From positions 62,001 through 126,000 of the forward strand of contig NW_022985095.1 of the NCBI RefSeq assembly GCF_010015585.1: a stretch of 64,000 nucleotides of DNA, written 5' to 3'. Positions 21,183 to 33,716 of this stretch are shown piece after piece. Below the pieces are notes generated by a model that had not been told where the DNA came from, searched no databases, and saw only the letters and a program-made list of their open reading frames with translations. Position 1 is the stretch's first letter, and each line of letters opens with the position of its first letter. The stretch comes from Eremomyces bilateralis CBS 781.70. Taxonomy: Eukaryota > Ascomycota > Dothideomycetes > Eremomycetales > Eremomycetaceae. The position numbers and the translations under genes are program-made.

Positions 21183-23076
21183 TCACTGAAACTTGACTTT
21201 TGGCTTCGACAAAAACGGATTGCGCCAGTATCCCGATTGAACCATCAGCATACCGAGGCACCAGGTGTAACACAATGAAAACCCTGCCGCGCCGATAAGA
21301 ACATTTAGCACGACCCAAAGGTCAGGTTTGTTGTATGGCGGCGCAATGAACGCCTCGCAAATGTGCCATCCCACCATGGCGATGTAGAAAGCCGAGTGGA
21401 TGATAGCCTCCGCCCAATGAAGACCAGGCTCATCGACGACGCGTCTCCCAGGCAAGTAGAGATGCCATGAAACTGGAGGAAGCCCCAGGAGCCACGCCCA
21501 AAGAAGAGTGAGTACGACGTACGGCACCGCTAACCCGTCGCGATTAAGAAGTGGGAATAGTGTCCATGCCGCGAGAATATTTGCAAATCCGATCCAGGAG
21601 CGTAACCGAAGTGCCAACCCACCCGACCCAGACAACAAGACTGTCATTGGAAGGAGAGGAAGAAGCACGTTCTTCTCATGGACCTGGTAGCTTGCAAGGA
21701 AAAAGCCCCAAGCTGTCGTTGCGAATGCAAGAGGTATTGATGAGCGTTGGGGTTTGAGGAACAGTATTATACATGGAGGAAGAATTAACAACAGCGTCAG
21801 GGCAAGTGACACGTGCTGAAGCAGCGCCGAAGGATATATGTGAAGTTTGTGGAATGTGTGAAGTGCACACCAAAGGTTGGCAACTTTATCCTCGAATAGA
21901 CCACGGGCGAAGGGGAATATGCGGTGGTGAGCTTGGGATAGTTGAAGCACGAAGGGGTAGATTGCTGAGCCATCCGGAATATCGAACGGTAAATCGGAGA
22001 GAAGCGGCGGAGGCGGTGTCCCGGTGGCGGTGGTGGGTAAAGGCAGCCCTCGCCGGTAATTGTAGAGTGAGCCGAGAAGAAGAGGGAAGCATAGTATAGC
22101 GAAGCTGACGATAGTTGTGACAGCAATGGAAACGAGTCGGCCGAAGCTGAACTTTGGGAAAACACACTTTCCAAGCAAGTAGGCGAAGATGGCCGGGGCG
22201 AAGAAGAGTGCCATCTGCTTAAAGCCAAGAGCGGCAATAAACCACACGCAACTCCATAGCAGGTTGTCTGCCATTAAGCCGGACATGCTCGCAAGGACGA
22301 ATCCTAACATGACGGTGTTGTACTGAAAGTGGCCGTGGTCAATTAGAATCGTTGCCGGCTGCATGAGAACGGCAGTGACGGCAATGAGGAAGTCCCACTT
22401 CCCAACACCCTGGCTATGAGAAAAGCGGCGCATGAACGAAATAGCTGCGGGGATGTACACAGCATACTCGGACAGCAAGACAGAGGCTCGCATGAAAACC
22501 TTGAGTTCTTCCGATTCGAGCCCGCGTGACGTGTCCAGCTCAAAGAACGATGGATTAACTAGGGAGCCTCTGGATAGAAGTTAGAACATGCTACAGAATC
22601 TAAGATCTTGTTTGGATCATACATCTTGCCAAGTACCCAGCTATGATACGCAGTCAATGGAGGGTAATCTAAGCCCCACCATTTCAAATCGTAGAAGTAC
22701 CATTGAGACACAGGCAGGTGGATAGTTAACTCCATCCAGTGTCTTTGGGCTTCAAAATCGCCAAACATCGGTGGCTTCTGGTGTCCTGTAGCAATGTCAG
22801 ATACCGATGACTAGCATGAGTGGAGCAACGAAGCAGACCTGAGTAGCCCCAGAACGTGGTCGCCCACCGAAATAGCCCGACTACCATCAGAATGATCGGG
22901 AAAATAATCCATTTTGATATAGTTACTTTGGCAGGCCCAAGGAATCCTACGAGAGGGAACAATGGCTTCTTTTCTTGCGTGACAGGATCCGTATAGAGGA
23001 GGCCATGGGAAGCAGCAGATCCCAGCTCTCTACTTTTTCTCCTGGGCTTGTGAGAGTTGTGGTTTAGTGAAGACAT
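21183..23076 (-). CDS. ALG6: Dolichyl-P-Glc:Man9GlcNAc2-PP-dolichol alpha-1,3-glucosyltransferase
   Basis: ER multispanning enzyme that adds the first glucose to the lipid-linked N-glycan precursor. Predicted 595 residues in three exons (22839-23076, 22623-22785, 21183-22569), with introns of 53 bp each (22786-22838 and 22570-22622). ALG6/ALG8 family marks are [48 protein letters not shown] and the lumenal [12 protein letters not shown] motif. About ten hydrophobic spans follow to the C-terminus. The second splice, whose 53-bp intron has branch CTAAC and acceptor CCAG, restores [12 protein letters not shown], which settles it. The DTSRG form and length favour ALG6 over ALG8. Two GTG/ATG choices exist at the start; I use the ATG at 23076 (MSSLNHN). 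It diverges from the Gar2 gene over 864 bp. Confidence 0.94.
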
Positions 23077-23940
23077 CACGATTCCCACAATTGAATGACT
23101 GGGTTATACATTCATGGTATCCGTGTCAGAATTCAGATGAGTTGATTTCTGGCAGTCAATAGATTCATTCGTTGAATGATCTAATCGAAGCTTCGTGATA
23201 CGTGTAGATTGTAGAAGCCGGGCGGTGTCACGTGAGGCTCCCGGTACGCGGTCCGTATGAATCGTGTAATATTCGGTTGAATATTCCCAACTGGACCCTG
23301 CGCTGCAATGCTCCACTCTCACATTCTGTCCTCTGATGGTCTGTGCGTTGGTTCACCGAAATTTTCCATATCTCGATTCGAAAATTTCCCCGCCTCTCTC
23401 TTTTCCTTCTTCATTCACTCACATCTTTTCCGCTCGATATCTTTCTGAGCCGCCTACTTCGATCCTCTATATCATTCTTGTGGGCAGTCACTTGAGGGTT
23501 ACCGGAGCAATATTCAAAGCTCCTATATCGTGGGATTTCGCACTTTGCCAACAGTTCTCTATAAGGGAACATACATCAGCAACTGGTCAGTGAATGAACG
23601 TCAGGACTGCAGAGCCCGAACTGCAGCTTCCTTTGAAGCACACACTTGGAAACTACTTGATTGGGTCTTGACTGTCACACCTATCATTCGGCACTTGTGG
23701 GAACACTCAGCCTTGTATTGGGAGTGACAGATCGCTTTTCGTGGGTTGGCTCGCCGTGGGTTTTGCTATCTCAATCACGGAGATCGGTTACGCCGCACTG
23801 AGGGGACCTCAGGACATCTTGTCCTGAACAATCGCATTTTCTTGGGCTCTGGGGGACAGCACATCGATTGAAACATTGACTCCGAGGGTGGCTAAGCTAA
23901 TACTTATTAGGACTAAGAGGGAATTGACATTATCAACATC
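23077..23940. other. Divergent promoter region ALG6 / Gar2
   Basis: Shared upstream region. The part from about 23370 on is pyrimidine-rich and probably the leader of the Gar2 gene. Short frames here look like leader noise. Confidence 0.5.
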
Positions 23941-25631
23941 ATGTCTAAGTCAAAGCCAACAACTAAGGTCTCCAAGAAGGATGCCACTGAGGGCGTGAAG
24001 AAGGGAAGAGTTGTCAAAGCCTCTGCGGACTCTGGCAAGAACAAGTCGGCGCTGAAGAAGTCTTCCAAGGGTGACAGTGGAAAGTCTGCCAAGGCTGTCG
24101 AGCAGATCAAGAAGGCTGTTGAGTCGAAGGTCGATTCTTCATCGGACGATGACAGCGACATTTCTGACAGTGTCGCGAGCGAGGATGAGGCGGTAGCGAA
24201 GAAGGCTGCTACCAAGGGCGATTCCAAGTCAAAGGTATGAATATTCTCCGCCGCTTAGATTTCTATTACTAACCCGTGGATAGAAGGCAAAGGCTCCCAC
24301 TGATTCCGAGGAAAGCTCCGACGATAGCTCGGACTCCGACGCTGAGAGCTCGGCGGCATCTGACTCCGATGAGGAGGCCAGCTCTTCTGATGATAGCTCC
24401 GAATCTGAGTCTGAGTCTGAGGCTCCCAAGCCCAAGGGCAAGGCTGCCAAAGTCACGCCTGTCGTCAACGGAAAGTCTGCTCCTAAGGACAAGAAGGCGG
24501 CTCCTGCTGCGGATGAGACTTCGGACTCGAGCGCAAGCAGCGCATCTGAATCCGAAAATGAAGCCGAATCAGGATCCGACGCAAAGAGCGATGCCTCTGA
24601 CTCCGAAGATGGCTCCGATAGCTCCTCTGATTCTGAGTCTGAATCCGAGGAAAAGGAAGTGAAGGCCGCTCCGGTCAACGCCAACAAGCGCAAGGCCATT
24701 GATGAGGAGGCTACTCCTGCGAAGAAAGCCAAGGTAGAGACCGGAGAAGGCTCCAGCCTTTTCATCGGCAATCTCAGCTGGAACGTCGACAAGGAATGGG
24801 TCGCCCGCGAATTCGAGGAGTTTGGAACCATCACTGGATGCCGTATCATCACTGACAAGGAGAGCGGCCGATCCAAGGGGTAAGCAGTACTATGAAATTC
24901 ATCTGAAATGAACGCTCGCTGACCTCTCGTTCCACAGATACGGATACGTTGACTTCAGCACCCCCGAGGAAGCCCGCGCCGCTCAAGAGGCACGCCACGG
25001 ATATTTCCTCGACGGCCGCGACCTCCGCGTCGACTTCGCCACCCCCCGTCCCGAGCGCCCACAAGACTCTCCCGCCGCCTTCAAGGACCGCGCCAATTTC
25101 CGCGCCCAGAAGTTTGGTGACGCGACTTCGGCGCCCACCAAGACCCTTTGGGTTGGCAACCTGCCTTACGGCACCGATGAAGATACGATTAAGGCTGGGT
25201 TCGGCGAGTACGGCGCCATCTCGCGTGTCGGCCTGCCCCGCGATCGCGAGACCAATGAGATCAAGGGTATCGCATACGTGACATACGGAGAAGTCGAGGA
25301 GGCCAAGGCGGCGTTGGAGGCGCTCAACGGCACCGATTTCAATGGACGTGCGCTGCGTCTCGATTTCGACAAGGGCCGTGATGATGCCGAGGGTGGACGA
25401 GGTGGCTTCGGCGGCCGCGGTCGTGGAGGGTTCGGCGATCGTGGTGGCCGTGGTGGGTTCGGTGGTGGCCGTGGCGGGTTCGGTGATCGTGGTGGACGTG
25501 GCGGCGGCCGTGGGTTCGGCGATCGTGGGGGACGTGGCGGCCGTGGCCGTGGACGTGGTGGTCCTCCTAATACCACCAACCGTGGTGGATTCGGTGACTT
25601 CAAGGGCCAGAAGGTGAGCTTTGATGACTAG
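23941..25631 (+). CDS. Nucleolin-like nucleolar protein (Nsr1/Gar2 type)
   Basis: Nucleolar RNA-binding protein needed for 18S rRNA maturation in its yeast relatives Nsr1 and Gar2. Predicted 527 residues in three exons (23941-24234, 24284-24879, 24938-25631); introns are 49 bp and 58 bp with standard GTATGA/GTAAGC donors. Layout: Lys/Ser-rich N-terminus with long acidic Ser-Asp-Glu blocks and Lys-rich spacers (residues 1-250). RRM1 (about 254-331) has RNP2 LFIGNLSW and RNP1 KGYGYVDF, the latter completed by the second splice. RRM2 (about 364-440) has LWVGNLPY and KGIAYVTY. A C-terminal Gly-Arg-Phe (RGG/GAR) tail (about 446-520) follows. This order is diagnostic for the nucleolin/Gar2 family. 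The tail is coded by imperfect GC-rich direct repeats at about 25390-25560. Confidence 0.95.
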
Positions 25632-25975
25632 AGGATTCGTTGAAGGGGTTTTGCTTTCGAACTGGTTTGTTCCACTGTAATGCTCTGTTTCCATTGTCTC
25701 GTGTTTTCTTTTTTCCTCATTGTAGCTTGCGATTGAGCTGGTATAACCACAGCCAAACGGTTGGGGCTCCCACGTCCTTGTTAGGTCACTAAAAGTTTAT
25801 ATTTGGGTCCCGGTTAGGCAGATCAATCAAGTTTCGATACTCTCTCAACACTTTGCCATCCTCTAGTAATAGATTCCGAGTGCACATTCGTTAAATCTTA
25901 TTGAAATTCATGGTGATCTGAACTAATAAACTCATGACAGCGCCTCATAAACTCTCAAGCCCCCTCCCTGCGCAT
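25632..25975. other. Convergent intergenic gap
   Basis: 3' flanks of the Gar2 gene and the surface-protein gene. Nothing else recognised. Confidence 0.5.
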
Positions 25976-27581
25976 TCACCTACCCCCCACCCATCCCGCG
26001 CCTTGCCCCCCCGTCGTTTGATCCACCGGAGCGCCCCCAAACCTCCCATCCGACTGCTGACTCAAATGTCGGTTCTCCAGCTCACTCGCCGCACTACTCC
26101 TTGTCGGACTGCTCGCCTGATATCGAGCCGGGCTCGAACCCGGCGGATGCGCAGACTGCGGCGGCGAATAGGCGCCCATCCCCACCTGCTGCTGCTGCTG
26201 ATAGTACTGCTGCCGCGGATCCATCGTCAGCAGCGGGGCCATCGGCTGCTGCTGCTGCATCGGCGCGGCGTACGCGGCGGGGGTCTTCCCCTCGCCATAG
26301 AATCCGACCGCCCCCGCATTATCCAGATACGCGCTCGGGTGCGGCGACGTGGTGCCGCTCTGGGCGGGAACCCATTCGCTGACCGCGGGCACGTCCGCGC
26401 GGCGCTTGTTGCGTCGTACGATGAAGAAGATGAGGCCGATGATGGCGGCGATGACGACGACGCCCCCGACGGTGCCGCCCGCTACGGCACCGACGGGGAA
26501 GGGGGTGGGGGGATCGGTGGGGGGGGGGGGGGGGGGATCGATTGCTGAGACGACTACGAGGGCGGTGGAGGTAGAGGTGGAGGTAGAGGTGGTCGTTGTT
26601 GGACCGGATGGACCGGTTTGGATGATGATGGTTGTAGCGATGATTATGGTGGTTGAAGTGGAGGTGGAGAGGGGTCTGATAACCGATGAGGAAGGGGATT
26701 CAGATGCTGGAAGGTGGTTAGATGGAGTACGGCTGGAAAACGCAGTTGAGGGGAGGAAAGGAGGAGGAAGGTGGGGATGAAGAAGATGGTGTAGACTGCT
26801 CTCGAGAGGGCATCGACGTTTCAACGAGCTACTTGAATGATTAACAGAGTAATGCTTACAAGTCGAGGGAGTAGTCGGCCTCGGAGCGTCAGGAACACTT
26901 GGCCTGGGGATAGATGGCACCGTCGGACGTGCCAGCGGATTTGTAGACGTGGTGGAGGCCGTAGTGTACACATCAACTGCGAGCGAATTGGCGGACTCGC
27001 ACTGATAGTTGCTGAACAGTCGACCATTCATGGTCATCCAGTACAGATTACAGTACGGCGCGGTAGCAGAAGAGCTGCATGGGAAGTCAGCATAACTCCT
27101 CCAGGCGAGCGTTTAGTACAACCATGTAGTAGCCCCGACATCGTGCAAGCAGCTGCCTGTACATGCGGCCGCGAGTGCCGATGGGACGCATGTCGTCGCC
27201 AGCGTGCAATCGTCGTTCGCAAGACTAAGCAAGTTGCAGCACCCGAACGCATAGAATGTGGTGTCCGTCGCGCAGACGGCGGTGGACCGGCAGTACCATG
27301 GCCGATCTGAACATGTATCTTAGCACTCATCCATCGGTTTACCCTGCGGTAGTGCGAAGTGTACCTGGAGCTCCGAATTCATAGCCGCAAGTCTGCTCGG
27401 GCCCTCGCTTCATCAGGCCAAAGAGCTCTTCCACCCCGCCCGTCGGCCGCGGACTCGTCCCTCGCGCTACCATGTCCTCGAACTGTGCCTTTGCTGTGGG
27501 GTACGGGCCTACCCATGGTACTGCGTCGACGACGGCGATGCTAGCACCGAGCAGCATCACTAGGGATGGAAAACTCGACAT
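25976..27581 (-). CDS. Single-pass cell-surface protein: Cys-rich ectodomain, Ser/Thr stalk, cytoplasmic tail
   Basis: Predicted 448-residue plasma-membrane protein in four exons (27365-27581, 27123-27306, 26860-27074, 25976-26706), with introns of 58, 48 and 153 bp. A signal peptide (MSSFPSLVMLLGASIAVVDA) is followed by a Cys-rich region, including WYCRSTAVCATDTTFYAFGCC. A Thr/Ser/Pro-rich stalk and one membrane helix at about 278-303 (VVVIAAIIGLIFFIV) follow, then basic RRNKRR and a cytoplasmic tail rich in Gln, Pro and Ser. This is the plan of fungal wall-stress sensors and mucin-like receptors, but there is no clear WSC domain, so I give no name. The third intron is longer than usual; its CTAAC branch and CCAG acceptor give SSESPSSS in phase. 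A G18 run at 26519-26536 encodes six prolines before the helix. Confidence 0.82.
26519..26536. repeat. Homopolymer G18 inside a coding exon
   Basis: Eighteen consecutive G on the + strand, read as six Pro codons (CCC) on the minus strand, between the Ser/Thr stalk and the membrane helix of the surface protein. The frame is continuous on both sides at this length. Confidence 0.85.
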
Positions 27582-28623
27582 GGCGAAATTCCAAGGCTTC
27601 GGCGAAACCATTGTCGAGCGATTGACGGGAGAAACCGAAAGGAAAACCCTCCTAGGACCACGAGGCTACGCTCATGGCGGAAGGGCTGCAGTTAAGTACT
27701 TCGGGCTCTCTGCCGAGAGGGGCAAAATGGTGGCCAGCATAGCAGGTCGGGTTCGGTTGAGCCTCATCGGAGTATAAGTTTGCTCATTTCCGCACTCTAG
27801 ACGCTTGAAAGAGGGGCACGATGGGGATGGGTAGCCTGGTGGGCGTTGTTATCAATTGTTCTGGTGACCATGGTGTCATGGATGCAGTGGGAGGCGAAGT
27901 AGGCCCGCAGATGTGAATCATCCGTAATAGGATAGACTTGGCGAGCTAGATGGTGAAAGGACGTCCAGAGTAAAAAGTGGCTTGCAGATGCAGGTATGAC
28001 AGCACCACAATGGTCATTCTGATATTGGACTAACTAGATATGGAACGATAATGCTGGGCAAGGTCTGGATTTCGGAGCCTAGACTGACCCAAAATGCTCG
28101 AAGCTCATGGTTCATGGTTGCAACATGCAGCCGTGCAGGACATGGACAAAAGCATCAGGCAAACTGGAAAAGAACAAGAAGCGATTAAGGGAAGGGCCGC
28201 CGACCGAATTTGTCGGATCATAAGGTGATGGATGCTTGGCGGTGATTTGATAATTTATGCTCGACAGCCCTCCATTGTGGCTTGATTTACGTGCAAACGT
28301 ACACCAAACAGCTATCCCTTCTCGTAGCGCAGCTCTGCGGCACAGTTCCATATCATCCTTACGCTGTTGTAAACGGAGGTAGGTGAAATGGAAAATGCAT
28401 CAGATATATTGTTCGCAAAGCTAGGTGGAGTAGGTCTTATTGTGAACGCGGCGGATTTTCAACAGTAGAGGGGAGCAAGATCTCGGAGTTTCCAACTGTT
28501 AACAACCAAAGGTATGTGCATGACGAGTTTATAAATGCCGACCGGAGTCTGAGGATGCGTCGTGACTGGATAAAGGGACATGGTATAAAATACGCGAAAA
28601 AGAGTACCGCCTTGCCTTGGCGT
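27582..28623. other. Intergenic, surface-protein promoter
   Basis: About 1 kb with no supportable gene; a 79-residue minus frame at 28112-28351 has no recognisable feature. Confidence 0.5.
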
Positions 28624-29856
28624 TCAAGTTCCGAAGCGCATTTGGGCTTTGCCGAATTTATGAAGCGCTCTCAAAAAGACCTGGTAGCCGACTCCCGATG
28701 AATTGTCTGGACTGCAGCTGGGAGGCATGTTAGTGAATCCATAACAGTCGTTCCGGTTCTCCGGAATGCAGCAATCACTTACAATATCTCACTTAACCGT
28801 ATCTGCCACGGCGGAAATCCATCCAGTTTCATCCGCTCCCCAAAGCAGACCACCAAATCCGGTTCGCCCATGACGCTTTCGGTGATTTCCGCGTCCACGA
28901 GATCGGTGCTGATATCGCTCGGGGCGAGTTTCCCGCGCTGACTCATCTCGGTGAGGGTCTTGGTCAGGTCCACGATGGTGTCTCGACCGTCCTCGGCGGA
29001 GAGGAGGATGACGGTAAGGCGGGGGTTCGGAGTCTGGGAGAACGGCGAGGGAGGAGTGGACGGTGGAGAGAAGGAAGGGTGGTTCGGACAGCGGAGGGAG
29101 AGGGCTGGGGTGGTGTGCGGAGGGAAATAGGTGTGGAGGGTAGAGGTAATGTGGGCATGTGTCGTAGGTATGTGAGTTTTGAGGATTCCTGGGTGAATAG
29201 TTAGCTTTGCTTGAAAGAGCGGTCCGATCTCTAGATGACATACCCGTCCTTTCGTATACACTCAACGTTTCGATTCCAGCGCTCGCACACCATGCGCTCA
29301 ACTCGCCGACATGATTGAGCAATCGCTCCAACTCCACGCCTCCATTTCCACGCGGGTCATAGCTCACCACCACGCTCAGATGCCTGGGAATCTTCGACAG
29401 CTTCGCAACGTCTCTCCGAATGAGCTCGGGGGTATGGTGATGGTAATACGTCAGCGCGAACATGCGGTCCTTTAACGCACGCACTACCCGTCTCACGCGC
29501 ATGTAGACGGCAAAGACCGCATGGACGATGAGGAAGAGGCACAGGTAGATGCGCTCCCGGATGAACTTCCGCACGGGTTTCCGTCGAGGAGGTTTCGGCT
29601 TCGATCCATTGCGCTGCGACATGGCAAGGATCTCATTCCGCAGCGACGAAGATTTCGGAAGGGTGACGTTCGAAAGACGCTGGCGATGTTTTCGTTCGAG
29701 CGGGATAATGGGAGGGAGGTCCGAATCCGGTGGCTCCGGGAGGTACTTGCTGATCACCAGTTCCCTCTTCTCCGGTGGAAGGTCATCGAATTTCTTGGAG
29801 TTGCCATAGGGAGTTGACAAGGAGGGAACATCGCCGGTGCTGGCGGTCATTGGCAT
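28624..29856 (-). CDS. NUS1: Dehydrodolichyl diphosphate synthase subunit NUS1 (Nogo-B receptor type)
   Basis: Non-catalytic partner of the cis-prenyltransferase (Rer2/Srt1, DHDDS) that makes the dolichol backbone at the ER. Predicted 370 residues in three exons (29244-29856, 28783-29188, 28624-28717); introns are 55 bp (29189-29243) and 65 bp (28718-28782). An N-terminal disordered part carries basic residues, then a membrane helix at about 100-122 (IYLCLFLIVHAVFAVYM). The cis-prenyltransferase-like domain follows: LSVVVSYDPRGNGGVELERL, SAWCASAGIETLSVYERTGILKTH, PDLVVCFGER, GFPPWQIRLSEIF. The last exon ends KAQMRFGT, matching the C-terminal RxG motif that NUS1 contributes to the active site. 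The catalytic Asp of true prenyltransferases is absent, as expected. I start at the ATG at 29856; the codons just upstream are TTG and CTG. Confidence 0.93.
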
Positions 29857-31006
29857 GTTCAGCAAGAACGCGTCGCTTCAACCGAGCTTGCCAGTGAATT
29901 TTTGCGGCTCCAGTACGGGAAAGCTCAATCAACTAGCGCACATGGAGCTTCGGCCTTAAGCTACCAATATTGATTACCAAAACGTTCAGGAGGGCGTCGT
30001 CAATGTCAAAAGGGTGGGAAATTCAGGTATAAATCGTAGGTATGGTAGAAACGGAACAATTGCATGTACGGGATGTATTACATAGGTGGCATTATTCTCA
30101 GAACAGCGTCATCCCGTCGCTTTTAGTAGTCCCGGATTCCCGGTTGCAATGGTTGGTCCCCGACCAAGGTGTCGTAAGACCGAAGGACCGTGAGGCGTGA
30201 AGGCTGAGCACTGAGGAGTGAACGCCGCAAATCGCCATCCGCCCCAACTCCCAAGCCACGGGAACTCCACGGCAAAGGGGGGTTCCCTGGCTCGGATATG
30301 GAAACGTCCAATCCGACTGGATCTGACGGATCGTGTTCATGGACTGACGTCGATCAATGTGGTGATGGTGCATCAAGCAGCTTCGGCAGTCAGATTTAAC
30401 ATGTGGAATTTGCGGGGAAATGAACGTGAAATATAGAGGATTGCATTCCAGACTCCTGTCGTATATCAGACCTTGAGTAGTTGAGTTCGTACTCCGTACA
30501 CTCAGCACAATAATGGTGAACTCATGAAACTGGTCATGCTCGAGCCTTGAGGATCTCCATGCCCATGGTGCTGGAAATAGAGACACAACCATGTGATTTG
30601 TCCACGTGATCTCGCATGAGTCAGTTTGGGGATGAGACCGTGAAGAATTCCGAGCAAGTCTCAGCAGGTGATGGACAAGCATGACTCATGCAGCTCCTCA
30701 GCCGCCGTGTTCACATCAGCCATGAGCCAGAGAGCCCAGACAGGGGAACGAGCCTCCACGTCCTGCTTCTCTACTCGGACTCCAGGTGTGCTGTATAATA
30801 CGTATCAAGTGCGTTATTTGTAAATTCCTCCTTTCTGTGAAGCGGGAGCCTTTCGGCTATAGGTTACGTGCGCGAATCAATGACATGGGAAACATCGAGC
30901 ATGCCATTCCGAACCCTCCAACCTTCGTCGACATGAATTGATAGCTCTCATGTCTGTATGCGACCACGGAATAACCATATAGTGATCTAGAGACGTTCAT
31001 GCAAAC
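29857..31006. other. Divergent intergenic region NUS1 / SEC10
   Basis: About 1.15 kb between two start codons. A 194-residue minus frame at 30098-30682 has no domain and no supporting context. One TACTCCGTA motif lies at 30490-30498. Confidence 0.5.
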
Positions 31007-33716
31007 ATGTCCTCCCGAGCCTCCATATCAACTCGATCCCCCGCATTCTCCCTCGATACCTTCTCCTCAAAGGATTTCATTGTCAAAGACTTCATCGAGT
31101 CCCTGTCCGACACGGTCATCCCTACAGCCACCCGCCGCTCCGCACCCACCGCCAGCGGCTCATCCACCGCCGCATTCGACCCGAAACCACTCATCAGGAC
31201 GTTCGAATCTGCATTAGCTCGTCTCCGCGGCCTCAGCGAAGATCTCGAGAAGCGCGAAAACGAGTTGTCGAATGCGGTGAGGAGAGCTGAAGCGCAACAT
31301 ACGAACGCAGCGGGAAGCTATGGACAGAGGTTGGAGGGGGCCGTGGACAGATATAATCAGCTGGAAAACAATTTGAACGCGAGTGCCTCGAGCGGCTTGA
31401 CCGACTCGCAGGTGACGAACGGCAATGGATACGGATACGGGAATGGGAACAGGAACGGGTCGGAAGGACGAGATGCCGTGAGCATTGGAGAGCGTCTGGA
31501 AGAGCTGGATAAGCAGAGGCAACGAGCGCTGGACGCAAAATTCTTGATCCAGTGCTGGCAGGAGGTCAGCAGCAAGGGTCAATTGTCGAGCTTGGAGGAT
31601 ATGCGACGACTTGGCGGGAGTGAGGGAAAGGTTCGCTGTGCATCAATCGCGAGACAGCTGCTCCGAATCTGCACGCGGCTGGATCAGGAGGGAATTAGCG
31701 GACGCATCACCAAGGGCAATGGGGTCCGAAACGGCTTGGGAGAGGCCGATTCTCCCGCCCGCGAAATCATCGAGAAGTTCCTGGAGATGCTGGAGAAAGA
31801 TCTCCTGAAACAATTCGACAACCATTACCGGAAACAGAATTTCGACGGCATGAGGGAGTGCGCCATTGCGCTTCGTGACTTCAACGAGGGCGCAAGCGTC
31901 ATGGCGGTCTTTGTCAACCAACACGAATTCTTCATCGACAAGAATCAGTTGCTGGCCGACGAAAACGTCGGCGATGGAGAAGGCTGGGATAAGCTTGCTG
32001 ATCCGGATACCGAGCCTCCCGGAGTCGATCCGTCCTTGCAAGCGTTGGTTGACGAGGTCAAGCTGGTTGTGCAAGAAGAGAGCTTTATCATGAAGAAAGC
32101 CTTTCCGTTCTCAGAGGAGGTGCTCACTCGGTTCTTGCAACGAGTGTTCCAGCAGTCCATACAACAGCGACTCGAAGTGGTTCTAGACAAGGCAAGCTCG
32201 ATATCGTCGCTTGCGTTTCTGCGATCGTTGCAGGCCGCGCGAGGTTACATTGGCGCTTTGGTCGACAGTATGAAATCTCATGGCCTCACGGAACATCCAG
32301 AACCCGTCACTCCTCAGATCGCCGCCGTCCTGGACCAACAGCTAGATGAGCTGTTCGTGCCCTACTTTATCGGTTCATCATACATCGAGCGTGAGAAAAA
32401 GAACCTGGATGAGCTCTATGCGTCATTGCTCTTCAAGTACACAACCTACCATGTATGTGGTCCGTTCCCACGGCAAACTATCCACTAACCAGAGCATTAG
32501 TCCCGTCGGAAGAAAACACCAACTGGCTATTTGGCAGCCCTTAGCATGAGGAGCAAAGAGCTGGTGTCATCTGCAAGAGACGCATATATGGAGCGGTTGG
32601 ACTCGACCGAGTTGCCTCCCTCTCAAAAAGCCATGCTTCTCCGGATCGCCGGAATCAAGGACTCCGAAAAGGACAAGAAGAGCGACATCGAAGTTACGGA
32701 AGCGGACGGCGAGCTCAGTCTTGCCGTGGCAAAGCGCATGATCAAATGGCTGGCAGAAGCCGTGGGAAGAGGATTGGAGCTCAGCGGGGCCGTCGAGGTT
32801 CCAAAAGATATGCAGGCGCTTCATGGCTTGGTGCTGCTGCATATCGGCGAAATTTACATCGAAACGGCGCTCGAAGCGTAAGTCCACCGAACGTCTTGAG
32901 AAGCCAAGGAACTGACCTGATCACAGAGCCGCCGAGCAACTCCCTGCCACCGACGCCCTCAAAACCGAACCCTCCTTCAGCCACTTCCCCACCCTTCCAC
33001 CCATCATCTCCACTCTCCACCTCCTCCGCCTCGCCATCACGACCATGCTCCTCCCCCTCGCCGCTCCCAACCTCACCATCCGCCGCGACATCGAAAAGAC
33101 CCTCGAAGGCACCCTCACCGCCCTCGAATCCCGCATGTCCATCATCCTCCACCGCTCCCTCGACGTCTCCCTCCTCTGGTCCTCCAAGCTCCTCGCCGCC
33201 CAGAAGAAAAACGACTTCCGGCCCCGCGACGAGGATCTCACCCGCCAACTCGACGCCCTGCAAACCCCTACCTGCGCCTCCGTCCACGCCTTCCTCACCC
33301 GCGTCGCCACCGCCGCCGCCGCCGCCCTCGACGGCAAGAACCGCACCGTCTTCTTTTCTGAGCTCGCCCTCGGCCTGCGCTCCCTCCTCTTCGAGCACCT
33401 GCGCAAGTTCACCGTAAGCCTCGCCGGCGGGCTGATCGTCAGCAAGGACGTGAACAAGTACGCGGAGCTTGTGCGCGCGTGGCCGATGGACGCGGACGGC
33501 GAGTTCCGGCGCGACGGCGGCATGGAGGTGCTGGTGGAGGTGGCGAACCTGTTCGTGGTGGGGCCGGAGGCGCTGAAGGAGCGGCTGAAGGTCGGGGCGA
33601 GCGGGGCGGGATCAGGGGCGCGGACGCTGGAGGAGGTGGGGGAGATGAAGAAGTATGTGGAGCGGAGGGAGGATGTAGGATCGGTGGCGGTGCAGGCGGT
33701 GTTGCATGGTGTGTAA
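31007..33716 (+). CDS. SEC10: Exocyst complex component Sec10
   Basis: Subunit of the octameric exocyst that tethers secretory vesicles at the plasma membrane, acting at hyphal tips in filamentous fungi. Predicted 870 residues in three exons (31007-32452, 32502 region from 32501-32877, 32927-33716), with introns of 48 bp (32453-32500) and 49 bp (32878-32926). The Sec10 family is recognisable throughout: a coiled-coil N-terminus (LEKRENELSNAVRRAEAQH), then EGKVRCASIARQLLRIC, EKFLEMLEKDLLKQFD, MRECAIALRDFNEGASVMA, FLQRVFQQSIQQRLE, SSLAFLRSLQAARGYIGALV, and later TMLLPLAAPNLTIRRDIEKT. Both splices keep phase and restore YHSRRKKTPTGY and EAAAEQLPAT. The final exon is much more GC-rich than the rest, which creates long antisense frames. 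Confidence 0.96.

Noticed and set aside
30098-30682. 194-residue minus frame between NUS1 and SEC10
   Set aside because: No domain, His/Ser/Thr-rich random composition, and it occupies the divergent promoter region.
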